From NCBI RefSeq assembly GCF_000758545.1, contig NZ_CP009279.1:6572001-6636000 (forward strand): a stretch of DNA of 64,000 bases. The letters are read 5' to 3'. Position numbers and translations under genes: made by a program. The notes under the pieces were generated by a model that worked only from the letters and a program-made list of their open reading frames with translations, was not told the DNA's origin and ran no database searches. This DNA comes from Paenibacillus sp. FSL H7-0737. Its GTDB lineage: Bacteria; Bacillota; Bacilli; Paenibacillales; Paenibacillaceae. Shown here piece after piece: positions 54,056-62,098 of this stretch (position 1 is the stretch's first letter; each line of letters begins with the position of its first letter).

Positions 54056-54670
54056 ATGTTAGCCGCACTACTTCACGGAATCGCCTTAGCCTTTGGATTA
54101 ATTCTTCCGCTTGGCGCACAAAATGTTTTTGTATTTAACCAAGGGGCCTCACAGCCACAGTTTAAAAAAGCCATCCCAGTTATTATTACGGCTGCTTTAT
54201 GTGACACCCTTCTTATTTTATTAGCCGTCTTAGGTGTTTCCGTTCTTGTGTTTGCCATCCCTGTTCTGCAGACCGCTTTATTTACTGTGGGACTTGTATT
54301 CCTTTTGTATATGGGATGGTCCATCTGGAGAAGCACACCTACCTCTTCATCCCAAGACGCAGCACCTCTATCTTCAAAAAAACAGATCTTATTTGCGATG
54401 TCCGTTTCTTTATTAAATCCACATGCTATCCTGGATACGATTGGGGTTATCGGCACCAGCTCCCTTAGTTACACGGGCATAGAAAAAGTTACATTCGCCG
54501 TTTCGACTATCCTGGTTTCTTGGATTTGGTTCTTTGGGCTTGCTGTAGCAGGAAAGACCGTAGGACAAATAGATTCAAGCGGCAAAATCATGCTGATCAT
54601 TAATAAGATCTCTGCGATTATCATTTGGATCGTTGCAGCGTATATTGCTTACAAGCTTTTTCAAATGTAA
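54056..54670 (+). CDS. LysE/ArgO-type amino acid exporter
   Basis: 204 residues from ATG 54056 (GGAGG 8 nt upstream). Six transmembrane helices. The family motif PLGAQNVFVFNQGA follows helix 1, and SLLNPHAILDTIGVIG is the conserved central NPxxxLD region. LysE/ArgO proteins export lysine or arginine. Its promoter probably lies within or before the DinB remnant. Confidence 0.9.
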   Translation: MLAALLHGIALAFGLILPLGAQNVFVFNQGASQPQFKKAIPVIITAALCDTLLILLAVLGVSVLVFAIPVLQTALFTVGLVFLLYMGWSIWRSTPTSSSQDAAPLSSKKQILFAMSVSLLNPHAILDTIGVIGTSSLSYTGIEKVTFAVSTILVSWIWFFGLAVAGKTVGQIDSSGKIMLIINKISAIIIWIVAAYIAYKLFQM

Positions 54671-54675
54671 TTAAG

Positions 54676-54707
54676 AAAGGTCATCCCTTATAGGGATGGC
54701 CTTTTGT
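54676..54707 (+). terminator. terminator after the LysE-type gene
   Basis: AAGGTCATCCC pairs with GGGATGGCCTT around TTATA, followed by TTTTG. Confidence 0.88.
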
Positions 54708-54856
54708 TAATATCTATACATATTCTTGTCCCTACATTCAGTTCACTATATGAGAGTCATAAGCCGTACACCAAATCGTCGTATAATTAAGTCCAATTTA
54801 CACCATAATGTACTAGAATTTTGACTTCTTGTTCGGAATGCTGTACATTACAAAGT

Positions 54857-54898
54857 GGACGAACAATAATCAAACCAAAATACTATAATGTTCGCATT
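54857..54898 (+). promoter_or_regulatory. PurR box pair before guaC
   Basis: CGAACAATA and an inverted ATAATGTTCG are separated as in the Bacillus PurBox pair (CCGAACWWT and its inverse about 16-17 nt apart). The second box overlaps the TATAAT -10 (54884-54889). A further GTTCGG half-site occurs near 54834. guaC belongs to the PurR regulon in B. subtilis. Confidence 0.75.
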
Positions 54899-54912
54899 TA
54901 GAGGTGTATATA

Positions 54913-55896
54913 ATGAAAAAAGTATTCGATTATGAAGATATTCAGTTAATTCCTGCAAAATGTATCGTAAATAGCCGTTCTGAGTGTGATACAACAGTCA
55001 CCTTAGGTGGTCATACTTTTAAATTACCTGTGGTACCTGCAAATATGCAAACCATCATAGATGAGAAGATCGCCAGCTTCTTAGCCCAAAATGGCTACTT
55101 CTACATTATGCATCGTTTTGAACCGGAGAAGCGTACGTCTTTCATCAAGGACATGCACACCCGCGGATTAATCGCATCCATTAGTGTCGGAGTCAAAGAA
55201 GAAGAATACGATTTCGTTGAACAATTAGCTAACGAACAGTTGATTCCGGAATTCATTACGATCGATATTGCACATGGTCATTCCGAGGCTGTCATTCGAA
55301 TGATCAAACATATTAAACAATATCTACCTGCTAGTTTCGTTATTGCTGGAAACGTGGGAACTCCTGAAGGCGTTAGAGAATTAGAGAACGCTGGGGCCGA
55401 CGCTACTAAAGTGGGAATTGGACCAGGGAAAGTATGTATCACGAAGATTAAGACAGGATTCGGAACAGGTGGCTGGCAATTAGCCGCACTGCGCTTGTGT
55501 GCCAAGGCTGCAAGTAAGCCCATTATCGCTGACGGAGGTATTCGGACACACGGTGATATCGCCAAATCCATTAGATTTGGTGCTTCCATGGTCATGATCG
55601 GTTCCCTATTTGCTGGGCATGAAGAATCTCCTGGTGATACCATCGAGATTGATGGAAAGCTGTATAAAGAGTACTTTGGCTCCGCTTCTGAATACCAAAA
55701 AGGTGAAAAGAAGAATGTTGAGGGCAAAAAAATTGTTGTCGAGCACAAAGGTGCTTTAGCAGAAACGTTGAGAGAGATGGAGCAAGATCTTCAGTCCTCG
55801 ATTTCTTATGCTGGAGGCAATAAATTAGAAGCTATTCGTAAAGTCGACTATGTTATCGTTAAGAATTCCATTTTTAATGGTGACAAGGTCTATTAA
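54913..55896 (+). CDS. guaC: GMP reductase
   Basis: 327 residues from ATG 54913 (AGAGGTG upstream; GTG 54904 is inside the site). It converts GMP to IMP with NADPH and release of ammonia, allowing guanine nucleotides to feed adenine synthesis. The catalytic loop GPGKVCITK holds C175, followed by TGFGTGGWQLAA; PIIADGGIRTHGDIAKSIRFGA and EYFGSASEYQ are standard GMP reductase/IMPDH motifs. Length equals that of the Bacillus enzyme. A PurR box pair covers the promoter. Confidence 0.95.
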   Translation: MKKVFDYEDIQLIPAKCIVNSRSECDTTVTLGGHTFKLPVVPANMQTIIDEKIASFLAQNGYFYIMHRFEPEKRTSFIKDMHTRGLIASISVGVKEEEYDFVEQLANEQLIPEFITIDIAHGHSEAVIRMIKHIKQYLPASFVIAGNVGTPEGVRELENAGADATKVGIGPGKVCITKIKTGFGTGGWQLAALRLCAKAASKPIIADGGIRTHGDIAKSIRFGASMVMIGSLFAGHEESPGDTIEIDGKLYKEYFGSASEYQKGEKKNVEGKKIVVEHKGALAETLREMEQDLQSSISYAGGNKLEAIRKVDYVIVKNSIFNGDKVY

Positions 55897-55905
55897 CAAA
55901 CATAA

Positions 55906-55951
55906 AAGAGGTGAGTAAGACGACTTAGGTCGTTCTTGCTCACCTTTTTTT
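55906..55951 (+). terminator. terminator after guaC
   Basis: GGTGAG...CGAC and GTCG...CTCACC form a long stem followed by seven Ts. Confidence 0.9.
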
Positions 55952-56031
55952 AGGTTGTTATGATTTCTGCTATACCACTTTGGGGTAATCATCTAATAGG
56001 CTATTAGATTGAACAAGAGAGGATAATCCCT

Positions 56032-56922
56032 ATGCGGCAAGCTATGATTATTATTAACCCCTCATCTGGTAAAGAAGAAGCTGGCGAATATGCCAGATAT
56101 GCAGAAAGAGTTCTAGCTGATCAAGGCTACTTGGTTACGATTAAGGAGACGGCAAAAGAACTAGATGCAACTCGTTATTGTATCACTGCCTGTGAGGAGT
56201 GTTACGATCTAGTCGTCTCCATTGGCGGGGATGGCACGCTTCACGAGACTATTAATGGTCTCATGAATCAGAAACAACACCCAAAGTTAGGTGTAGTCCC
56301 TTTAGGAACGGTTAATGATTTTGCCCGCGCGTTACAGATTCCGCTGAATCCCGAAATAGCCATTCAAACCCTTGCTTCTTCTAACGTAAAGACAGTGGAT
56401 GTTGGTTGCTTGAATGACCGCTTATTTGGCAACGTTGTTGCAGTAGGTTCAATCGCCGGATCTTTATCCTCCGTTTCAATCGAAGAGAAAACTAAGCTCG
56501 GCTCATTTGCATATTTGAAAGAAGGCCTAAAACAACTTACAAGCACCTCCCCCCACCCTCTTGTCATTCATTATGACGAGAAGACATGGCAAGGCGATTC
56601 CCCGCTTTTTCTCGCCGTGTTAACCAACTCCGTTGGCGGATTCGAGAATCTGATACCTGATGCTGAGGTTGACGATGGTCTGCTTCACTGTTTTATTATT
56701 CAAGACCTCAGTATACTCAATACCATTACAGCCAGTATTTCTTTACTACTTGGCAGCCTTAAGGATCATAAAGACGTTGTCTATTTCACGGCCCAAAATG
56801 TGACTGTGAGCTCTCCAGAAGCCGTAAGAACCAATGTGGATGGTGAAGAAGGTCCGATTTTACCAATTACGCTAAGTGTTCTCCCTCGTCATATCCAAGT
56901 CATTGTGCCGGAAGTGGACTAA
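56032..56922 (+). CDS. diacylglycerol/lipid kinase of the YegS/BmrU family
   Basis: 296 residues. The nucleotide-binding motif SIGGDGTLHE lies at 63-72 (GGDGT 65-69), after the N-terminal IIINPSSGK. GTVNDFARALQIP and FGNVVAVGS are conserved for DgkB/YegS-type kinases, and the C-terminal NVDGEEGP stretch completes the fold. It should phosphorylate diacylglycerol or a related lipid, recycling lipids into phospholipid synthesis. ATG follows GAGAGGAT. Confidence 0.9.
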   Translation: MRQAMIIINPSSGKEEAGEYARYAERVLADQGYLVTIKETAKELDATRYCITACEECYDLVVSIGGDGTLHETINGLMNQKQHPKLGVVPLGTVNDFARALQIPLNPEIAIQTLASSNVKTVDVGCLNDRLFGNVVAVGSIAGSLSSVSIEEKTKLGSFAYLKEGLKQLTSTSPHPLVIHYDEKTWQGDSPLFLAVLTNSVGGFENLIPDAEVDDGLLHCFIIQDLSILNTITASISLLLGSLKDHKDVVYFTAQNVTVSSPEAVRTNVDGEEGPILPITLSVLPRHIQVIVPEVD

Positions 56923-56929
56923 CAAATAA

Positions 56930-56963
56930 AAAGCAGTCCGGAACTCAAAAAGTTCCAGACTGC
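56930..56963 (-). terminator. terminator between lipid kinase and MFS genes
   Basis: GCAGTC-GGAAC and GTTCC-GACTGC arms; the T run is on the minus strand, favouring the MFS gene. Confidence 0.8.
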
Positions 56964-57024
56964 CATTCATTTATGGAGACCCCGTTCCATATCTCCTTCT
57001 AATCAAATAACTAAGAAGTAAATT

Positions 57025-58206
57025 CTATTCCGCTACAATAAACTTTTTACTTAATAACCACATTCCGCCGCTAATCCCTAAGAAATAGATGGGCATCGTC
57101 AGTAATGAACCATTATGCAGGGCGCTCATTCCCCATGTCGCCAAACTAACTAATAAGTAATATCCCAAACTGAAGATCGCACCTGCTGTACCCACAACAT
57201 CCTGAAAATTGACAAGCGCAAGACTTAGACAGTTAGGTAAAGCGATACCGGCCCCCATTAACATGACAAAAAGGGTTATTAGAATGCATACCATCAACAT
57301 CATATTCGGCAACGAGGTAAGGCTGCTTACGATTGTTAATAGCAAAGCCCCACTGGTCATCACTAAACAGCCGATGTGAATTATTTTTTCTGCGGCATAG
57401 AGACTCAATAATCTCTTGGACATCATTGCTCCCACTATCGATGCCAAAGCCACAACAATGCCTAGAAAACCATATACTCCCGGTGAAATGTTAAAGTGTT
57501 CAATAAATATAAAGGGTGCTTCCGCATAGTAGCTAAATAAAACTCCATTGATGCCCCCGATCAGTAACCCAAACACTAGTACACGTGGCAATGAGAGCAT
57601 TCTTTTAACGATAGGTAGAATAGCCACCTTTTTTCTCACGGAAACATCAGTCGTTTCTGGCAGCTTCCAAAAAGCATACACAAATAACAACACACTCATC
57701 ATCACTAATGTAAAGAAAACCGCTCGAAAACCAAAAGCTTGATCCACCCATCCGCCAATAAGCGGCCCTACTGCTGGAGTAAAAGCGATCACCGCCGAGA
57801 TTTGGGCAAACATGGCATGCCGCTTATTCCCGGATACACTCTCCCGAAGAATGGTTTGCGTAATGATAGAGCCAGTTGCTGCTCCAAATGCTTGAATGAA
57901 ACGGCTGACCAGAAGTAGAGTAATGGATTCCGAGTAAAAGCACATCAAGCTTCCAATACCATATACAATGAGGCCACCTAGCATGGCAGGTCTCCGTCCG
58001 ATGAAATCAGAGAGCCAACCCCAACACAAAACACCTAAAGCAAATCCGATAAAATATATACTTAATGTTAACTGTACAGAACTATTAGAGACCCCAAGTG
58101 CTACCGCAATATCCGGCAACGATGGAGTGTAGATCGTCTCACTAATTTGCGGAAAAGCCACAAGAACAATCATTAGCAGTAAAGATGGTGCTGCATATTT
58201 TTTCAT
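57025..58206 (-). CDS. MFS multidrug exporter, Bcr/CflA family
   Basis: 393 residues with twelve transmembrane helices. The loop 2-3 motif GVLCWGWLSDFIGRRP and the helix-5 motif FTPAVGPLIGGWVDQAFGF identify the 12-helix drug:H+ antiporter group of Bcr/CflA type. YTPSLPDIAVALG near the N-terminus is also typical. Substrate unknown. ATG follows GGAGGGCG. Confidence 0.9.
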   Translation of the reverse strand: MKKYAAPSLLLMIVLVAFPQISETIYTPSLPDIAVALGVSNSSVQLTLSIYFIGFALGVLCWGWLSDFIGRRPAMLGGLIVYGIGSLMCFYSESITLLLVSRFIQAFGAATGSIITQTILRESVSGNKRHAMFAQISAVIAFTPAVGPLIGGWVDQAFGFRAVFFTLVMMSVLLFVYAFWKLPETTDVSVRKKVAILPIVKRMLSLPRVLVFGLLIGGINGVLFSYYAEAPFIFIEHFNISPGVYGFLGIVVALASIVGAMMSKRLLSLYAAEKIIHIGCLVMTSGALLLTIVSSLTSLPNMMLMVCILITLFVMLMGAGIALPNCLSLALVNFQDVVGTAGAIFSLGYYLLVSLATWGMSALHNGSLLTMPIYFLGISGGMWLLSKKFIVAE

Positions 58207-58401
58207 ATTAAATTCGCCCTCCTACAAGCTTATATCCTCGAACAGCAACAAGAATATGAGCCTAGCTAGGGAAATGGGGGCATCATTATGGCAAGACGAC
58301 TATAGATCATCATGTTCAATATTACCTTTCATTGTTAAGTTTTCTTTGTTATATAGGAGGGTTTCAATGATTCAACTAAAATATCATTATATACGGTAAT
58401 A

Positions 58402-58436
58402 GAAAAGCTCTCAAACGAAATGCTTCGCCTGAGAGC
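58402..58436 (-). terminator. terminator after the TetR-DUF2798 operon
   Basis: GCTCTCA and TGAGAGC arms, then TTTTC on the minus strand. Confidence 0.8.
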
Positions 58437-58445
58437 ATAGTTATG

Positions 58446-58982
58446 TTATGAGTTTTGTTCCGATAATCCATTTACAGTTATACCAGCGGCGCTGGACTTC
58501 TTTTTATCCTGAGAAGCATGTAGCTTTACCATCACAAATCGTGCAAAAGGTTGGATCACTATACTTTCAGCGATCAGTACAATTAGGAAATTTCTTGGCC
58601 AATTCGCTAAGAAGTGATTAAACGTTTCAGAACTCAATCCGTTTCCGATGATGTCTCCAATAAAGGTCATCACAAATGACATTCCTAGTACGGTGAAAAG
58701 AATACGAAACAGAATTTTGGCGTTGAAGCTATCGCTAGGTTGTGTGAATTTAGCTGTCAGCTTTTCTGCGATACGCCCAATAACAACAGGCTCTAAAATC
58801 ATAACAATGACCCAAATGATCGGAAATACCTTAAGGATCGATAAGGCAACTTCTCCATTGAATTCTCCAACCGCTAAAATGATATTTAATGAAGACATAA
58901 ACAGAACGGTTAGTGTGCAAATAATTGCACCGTATAATGCGCCCTCTTTGCCGTTTCTCGGTAATCTTGTTTCTAGATTCAT
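58446..58982 (-). CDS. DUF2798 membrane protein
   Basis: 178 residues from ATG 58982, preceded by AAAGGAAG and overlapping the tetR-like stop by four bases (ATGA). It contains two DUF2798-like halves, each with two helices: NGKEGALYGAIICTLTVLFM and, in the second half, ILFRILFTVLGMSFVMTFIG. Each half has a conserved PxxxxxxxxxxPxV-type ending. Function unknown. The coupling to a TetR gene suggests a stress or drug-related membrane protein under its control. Confidence 0.8.
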   Translation of the reverse strand: MNLETRLPRNGKEGALYGAIICTLTVLFMSSLNIILAVGEFNGEVALSILKVFPIIWVIVMILEPVVIGRIAEKLTAKFTQPSDSFNAKILFRILFTVLGMSFVMTFIGDIIGNGLSSETFNHFLANWPRNFLIVLIAESIVIQPFARFVMVKLHASQDKKKSSAAGITVNGLSEQNS

Positions 58983-59545
58983 GATGTTCTTCCTTTCAAA
59001 ATTGTCGGTAATAGTTTCGCAATAGTCTTTAAAGGTGCGGTAGATCGCTGCGTTTGACACAGCATGATCGCACCCTCAATCGAGGTTGTCATCAATAAAG
59101 CAATATCAGAAGCTAGTTCATTCGAGAAGCCTTCAGTTGCAAGCTTCGTGTAGTAAATAGCCTGAATGTTCTCATAAAGTGAGTTACATGCTTGGCGGAC
59201 AGGCTCACTGACCGTAGCCATTTCACTGACAATACTGCTAAATGTATAGCCTGTAAGCTTGCCCTCGGTTTCCAAGTTGTGAATTAACTTATTAAGCATG
59301 AATTGCGTGGCCTCTTGCGTAGAAGAATGCTTTTTGAAAATGTCCTCCATATCTATTGTGATTGCTTCCTTTAGGCTCTTTAGACAAGCAATTAATAGCT
59401 CTTCTTTTCCATTTGGAAAATGATGATAGAGCGCTCCTTTGGTAACATCACAAGCTTTTAAAATTTCACTAACGCCTACACTCTTGTAACCTTTTTGTTG
59501 AAAAAGGAGTGTCGCCTTCTCAATCATTAGTGATTTTGTATCCAT
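58979..59545 (-). CDS. TetR-family repressor (YxaF/LmrA-like)
   Basis: 188 residues. N-terminal HTH: GVSEILKACDVTKGALYHHF with the PNGKEEL extension that marks the YxaF/LmrA subgroup, regulators of flavonoid- or drug-responsive genes in Bacillus. ATG follows GGGGGAATACG. A palindromic site lies 20-39 bp upstream, consistent with autorepression of the tetR-DUF2798 operon. Confidence 0.9.
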   Translation of the reverse strand: MDTKSLMIEKATLLFQQKGYKSVGVSEILKACDVTKGALYHHFPNGKEELLIACLKSLKEAITIDMEDIFKKHSSTQEATQFMLNKLIHNLETEGKLTGYTFSSIVSEMATVSEPVRQACNSLYENIQAIYYTKLATEGFSNELASDIALLMTTSIEGAIMLCQTQRSTAPLKTIAKLLPTILKGRTS

Positions 59546-59564
59546 AATTACGTATTCCCCCTAA

Positions 59565-59584
59565 CATACCAACCGGTCTGTTTG
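59565..59584. promoter_or_regulatory. candidate TetR operator
   Basis: An imperfect palindrome centred on ACCGGT (ATACC-AACCGGTC-TGTTTG) typical of operators of this TetR group, immediately upstream of the tetR-like start. Confidence 0.6.
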
Positions 59585-59783
59585 TAATTATAACAACATA
59601 ATATCCGTTAATGTAAGTGTTTTTTGCTTTTTTTCAAAAAAAGCATTGAAGTTTTCATAAAATACAGCAAAAAAAAGATCCTTGTCATGTTGTGCCGGAG
59701 GAGGCAAAGTTGCCGTCCCACATGGATTAATGTTATCATTCTGATGAAGTTATCTTACTTTAAATATGAAGGAGGAATACCTA

Positions 59784-59917
59784 ATGAAAAAGAGATCCCT
59801 AAAATATTTATCTTTTGGTATTGGGTATTCTACTGCTGTTTTTTTCTAGAATTAATGATTGATAGGATAAGTCTGTCAAAAATTAAAACTAAAAAACAGT
59901 GGAGATATATAACCTAG
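59784..59917 (+). pseudogene. small membrane-protein gene frameshifted at a poly-T run
   Basis: ATG 59784 follows a strong GGAGG and opens MKKRSLKYLSFGIG..., which stops after 21 codons at 59847. A run of seven Ts (59839-59845) lies just before the stop. Adding one T would join it to the next frame, ending ELMIDRISLSKIKTKKQW at 59917, a 44-residue one-helix protein. Slippage or a mutation could explain the break. The surrounding 59.6-60.3 kb is notably AT-rich. I do not recognise the product. Confidence 0.45.
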
Positions 59918-59958
59918 CTATCGTTATGTATCTTCTATTTAAAGGAGACTTCATAAAA

Positions 59959-60360
59959 ATGAACTTAAATAATCATGTGATCACAAGATATAATCCAGAA
60001 AATATTGCGAAACCCGTTGGTAACTACAGTCATGTAACAAAAATAAGCAGAAACGCTGAAATGTATGTATTTTCTGGTCAAATTGGAATCGATCAAAACA
60101 ATAATATCCCTACAGATTTTAATCAACAAGTAACAAATACGATGAGTAATATTGTGGAAGTCCTCTCTTCTCAAAAGTTGAGTCCCGATAACGTAATCAA
60201 AATCAACATTTGGGCCACAGAAGAAATCGATTGGGATCATTTCTATGGAATTTGGAATAAAGTATTCGGGATGACACCTCCTTCAATGACCATTGCTTAT
60301 GTTAAAGGATTAGGTTTACCTGAATTGAAAATTGAATTAGATGTTTGGGCTGCAGGATAA
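59959..60360 (+). CDS. RidA-family protein lacking the usual catalytic arginine
   Basis: 133 residues from ATG 59959 (AAAGGAGA 10 nt upstream). The fold is clear: VFSGQIGIDQNN, QQVTNTMSNIVEVL, NVIKINIWATEE and IELDVWA. The region that carries Arg in archetypal RidA (P-A-R-S) reads PPSMTIAYV, so enamine deaminase activity is doubtful and it is better called a Rid-subgroup protein of unknown role. Its codon use is more AT-rich than its neighbours, suggesting recent acquisition. Confidence 0.82.
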   Translation: MNLNNHVITRYNPENIAKPVGNYSHVTKISRNAEMYVFSGQIGIDQNNNIPTDFNQQVTNTMSNIVEVLSSQKLSPDNVIKINIWATEEIDWDHFYGIWNKVFGMTPPSMTIAYVKGLGLPELKIELDVWAAG

Positions 60361-60397
60361 ACTATATTAAGCAGGACTAATTTAAAATACTGTACGC

Positions 60398-60436
60398 AAA
60401 ACGAGCCTTAGAAGCAATTCTAAAGGCTCGTTTTTG
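60398..60436 (+). terminator. terminator after the second RidA-family gene
   Basis: ACGAGCCTTAGAA pairs with TTCTAAAGGCTCGT (one bulge), followed by TTTTT. Confidence 0.92.
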
Positions 60437-60448
60437 TAATCTGACAGC

Positions 60449-60475
60449 AAAAAGAGCTCAGTCTCCTGAGCCCTT
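60449..60475 (-). terminator. terminator after the alanine symporter gene
   Basis: GGCTCAG and CTGAGCTC arms around GAGA, then TTTTT on the minus strand. Confidence 0.8.
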
Positions 60476-60486
60476 CAAATACATTT

Positions 60487-61899
60487 CTATCTTTTTATAT
60501 CTGAAGAATTGCCCCAACCTTCAACGTTCTCGAGCCCCGGAATGCTGTCTTTATAGAAAACAGGATCCTTCCCTTCACGTTTCTGCTTTTTATAATCCTT
60601 CAAGGCGGCAAAGGCCACTTTAGATAATAGCAGGATGGCAATCAAATTCACGATAACCATGAAGCCCATAAATAAGTCGGCCAAATCCCATACCAATTGA
60701 ACCTTTGCTACGGAACCAAAAATAATCATTGCCAAAACACTGTATCTATAGAATAGTAATACCTTTTTGTTGGAATTCAAAAATTCTATATTAGTTTCAC
60801 CGTAATAATAATTTCCAATTAACGTGCTGAAAGCAAACAAAAAAATCATAATCGCTAGTGATCCGGATGCCCACGAACCAATATGCTCGCTTAATGCAGC
60901 TTGTGTCAGCTTGATTCCGTCCAGCCCTGGCTGCTTATAGGCATCAGATAACAAGATAATGAACGCCGTACTCGAACAAATAAGTAACGTATCTGTGAGT
61001 ACGCCTAGCGCTTGCATTAGCCCTTGCTTCACCGGATGACTCGTGGTTGCCGTTGCCGCAGCATTAGGTGCACTACCCATACCCGCTTCGTTAGAGAACA
61101 AACCACGCTTCACGCCCTGCAAAATTACTGCACCAAGAGAGCCACCAGCGACTTGTTCAAATCCGAAGGCACTTTTCACAATGAGTGCGAAAACTCCTGG
61201 GAGTTCTGTAATATTAATCATCATAATAATAAGAGCAGCCCCAATGTAGATTCCTGCCATTACCACTACAATATATTCGGACATTCTTGCGATACGCTTA
61301 ACACCGCCAAAGATAACCAGCGCAAAGGCAGCAGCCATTACAAGCCCAAGAATGGCCCGATTGGTGCCAAATGAATTCTCAAAGGCCACTGTGACCGTAT
61401 TCGATTGGACCGCGTTAAATACAAGCCCGAAGGATAATGTAATCAGAACCGCGAATATCGCACCCATCCAGCGCTTGTTCAGGCCTTTCTCCATATAATA
61501 GGCAGGCCCACCGCGAAATCCGGTCTTATCCTTCACTTTATATACCTGTGCCAAAGTGCTTTCTATAAAACCGGACGCTGATCCAATAATGGCAATCACC
61601 CACATCCAGAAAATAGCCCCTGGACCACCTATGGCAATAGCAATTGCGATTCCCGTTATATTACCTGTCCCTACCCTCGCCGCCATACTAATGCAGAAGG
61701 CCTGGAAGGATGAAATACTATCTTTTGACCTTTCATTGGATCCTTTAAGAACCCGAAACATTTCTTTGAACATACCAAACTGTACAAATTTCGATCTTAC
61801 GGTGAAATAAAGTCCACAAGCAATAAGAAGGATCACCAATATTTTCGACCACAAAAAATCATTTGTTACGCTAATCATACTATCTAAAAATTGTTGCAT
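60487..61899 (-). CDS. alsT: sodium:alanine symporter (AGCS family)
   Basis: 470 residues from ATG 61899 (GAGAGGCGGA upstream). About ten transmembrane helices. Signature blocks: FQAFCISMAARVGTGNITGIA, GGPGAIFWMWVIAIIGSASGF and RGLFSNEAGMGSAPNAAATA, all diagnostic of Na+/alanine-glycine symporters. Takes up alanine, glycine or (in B. subtilis AlsT) glutamine with sodium. Monocistronic, divergent from catalase. Confidence 0.93.
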   Translation of the reverse strand: MQQFLDSMISVTNDFLWSKILVILLIACGLYFTVRSKFVQFGMFKEMFRVLKGSNERSKDSISSFQAFCISMAARVGTGNITGIAIAIAIGGPGAIFWMWVIAIIGSASGFIESTLAQVYKVKDKTGFRGGPAYYMEKGLNKRWMGAIFAVLITLSFGLVFNAVQSNTVTVAFENSFGTNRAILGLVMAAAFALVIFGGVKRIARMSEYIVVVMAGIYIGAALIIMMINITELPGVFALIVKSAFGFEQVAGGSLGAVILQGVKRGLFSNEAGMGSAPNAAATATTSHPVKQGLMQALGVLTDTLLICSSTAFIILLSDAYKQPGLDGIKLTQAALSEHIGSWASGSLAIMIFLFAFSTLIGNYYYGETNIEFLNSNKKVLLFYRYSVLAMIIFGSVAKVQLVWDLADLFMGFMVIVNLIAILLLSKVAFAALKDYKKQKREGKDPVFYKDSIPGLENVEGWGNSSDIKR

Positions 61900-62098
61900 G
61901 TAATTCCGCCTCTCCATTCTGTCGATACCAAGTTGCTAAGCTTATAACACATAGTATTTTCAAATATAACAGTCATTATTTCAAATGCCAATAAAAATTG
62001 TAACTTTCATAACATCTCTTGTCAGTGGATTTCGCATACTTTTCAGAATTATGGTAGAAAATACTATTCATATCTGAAGAGAGGTGGAGCTTTGTCAT

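Noticed and set aside
59624..59783. Upstream part of a 97-codon plus-strand frame
   Set aside because: No ribosome binding site and it begins in the tetR promoter; only its 3' end may belong to the small frameshifted gene.
61918..62098. PerR operator before catalase
   Set aside because: AT-rich sequence near 62045 looks partly similar, but no 7-1-7 palindrome could be aligned with confidence.
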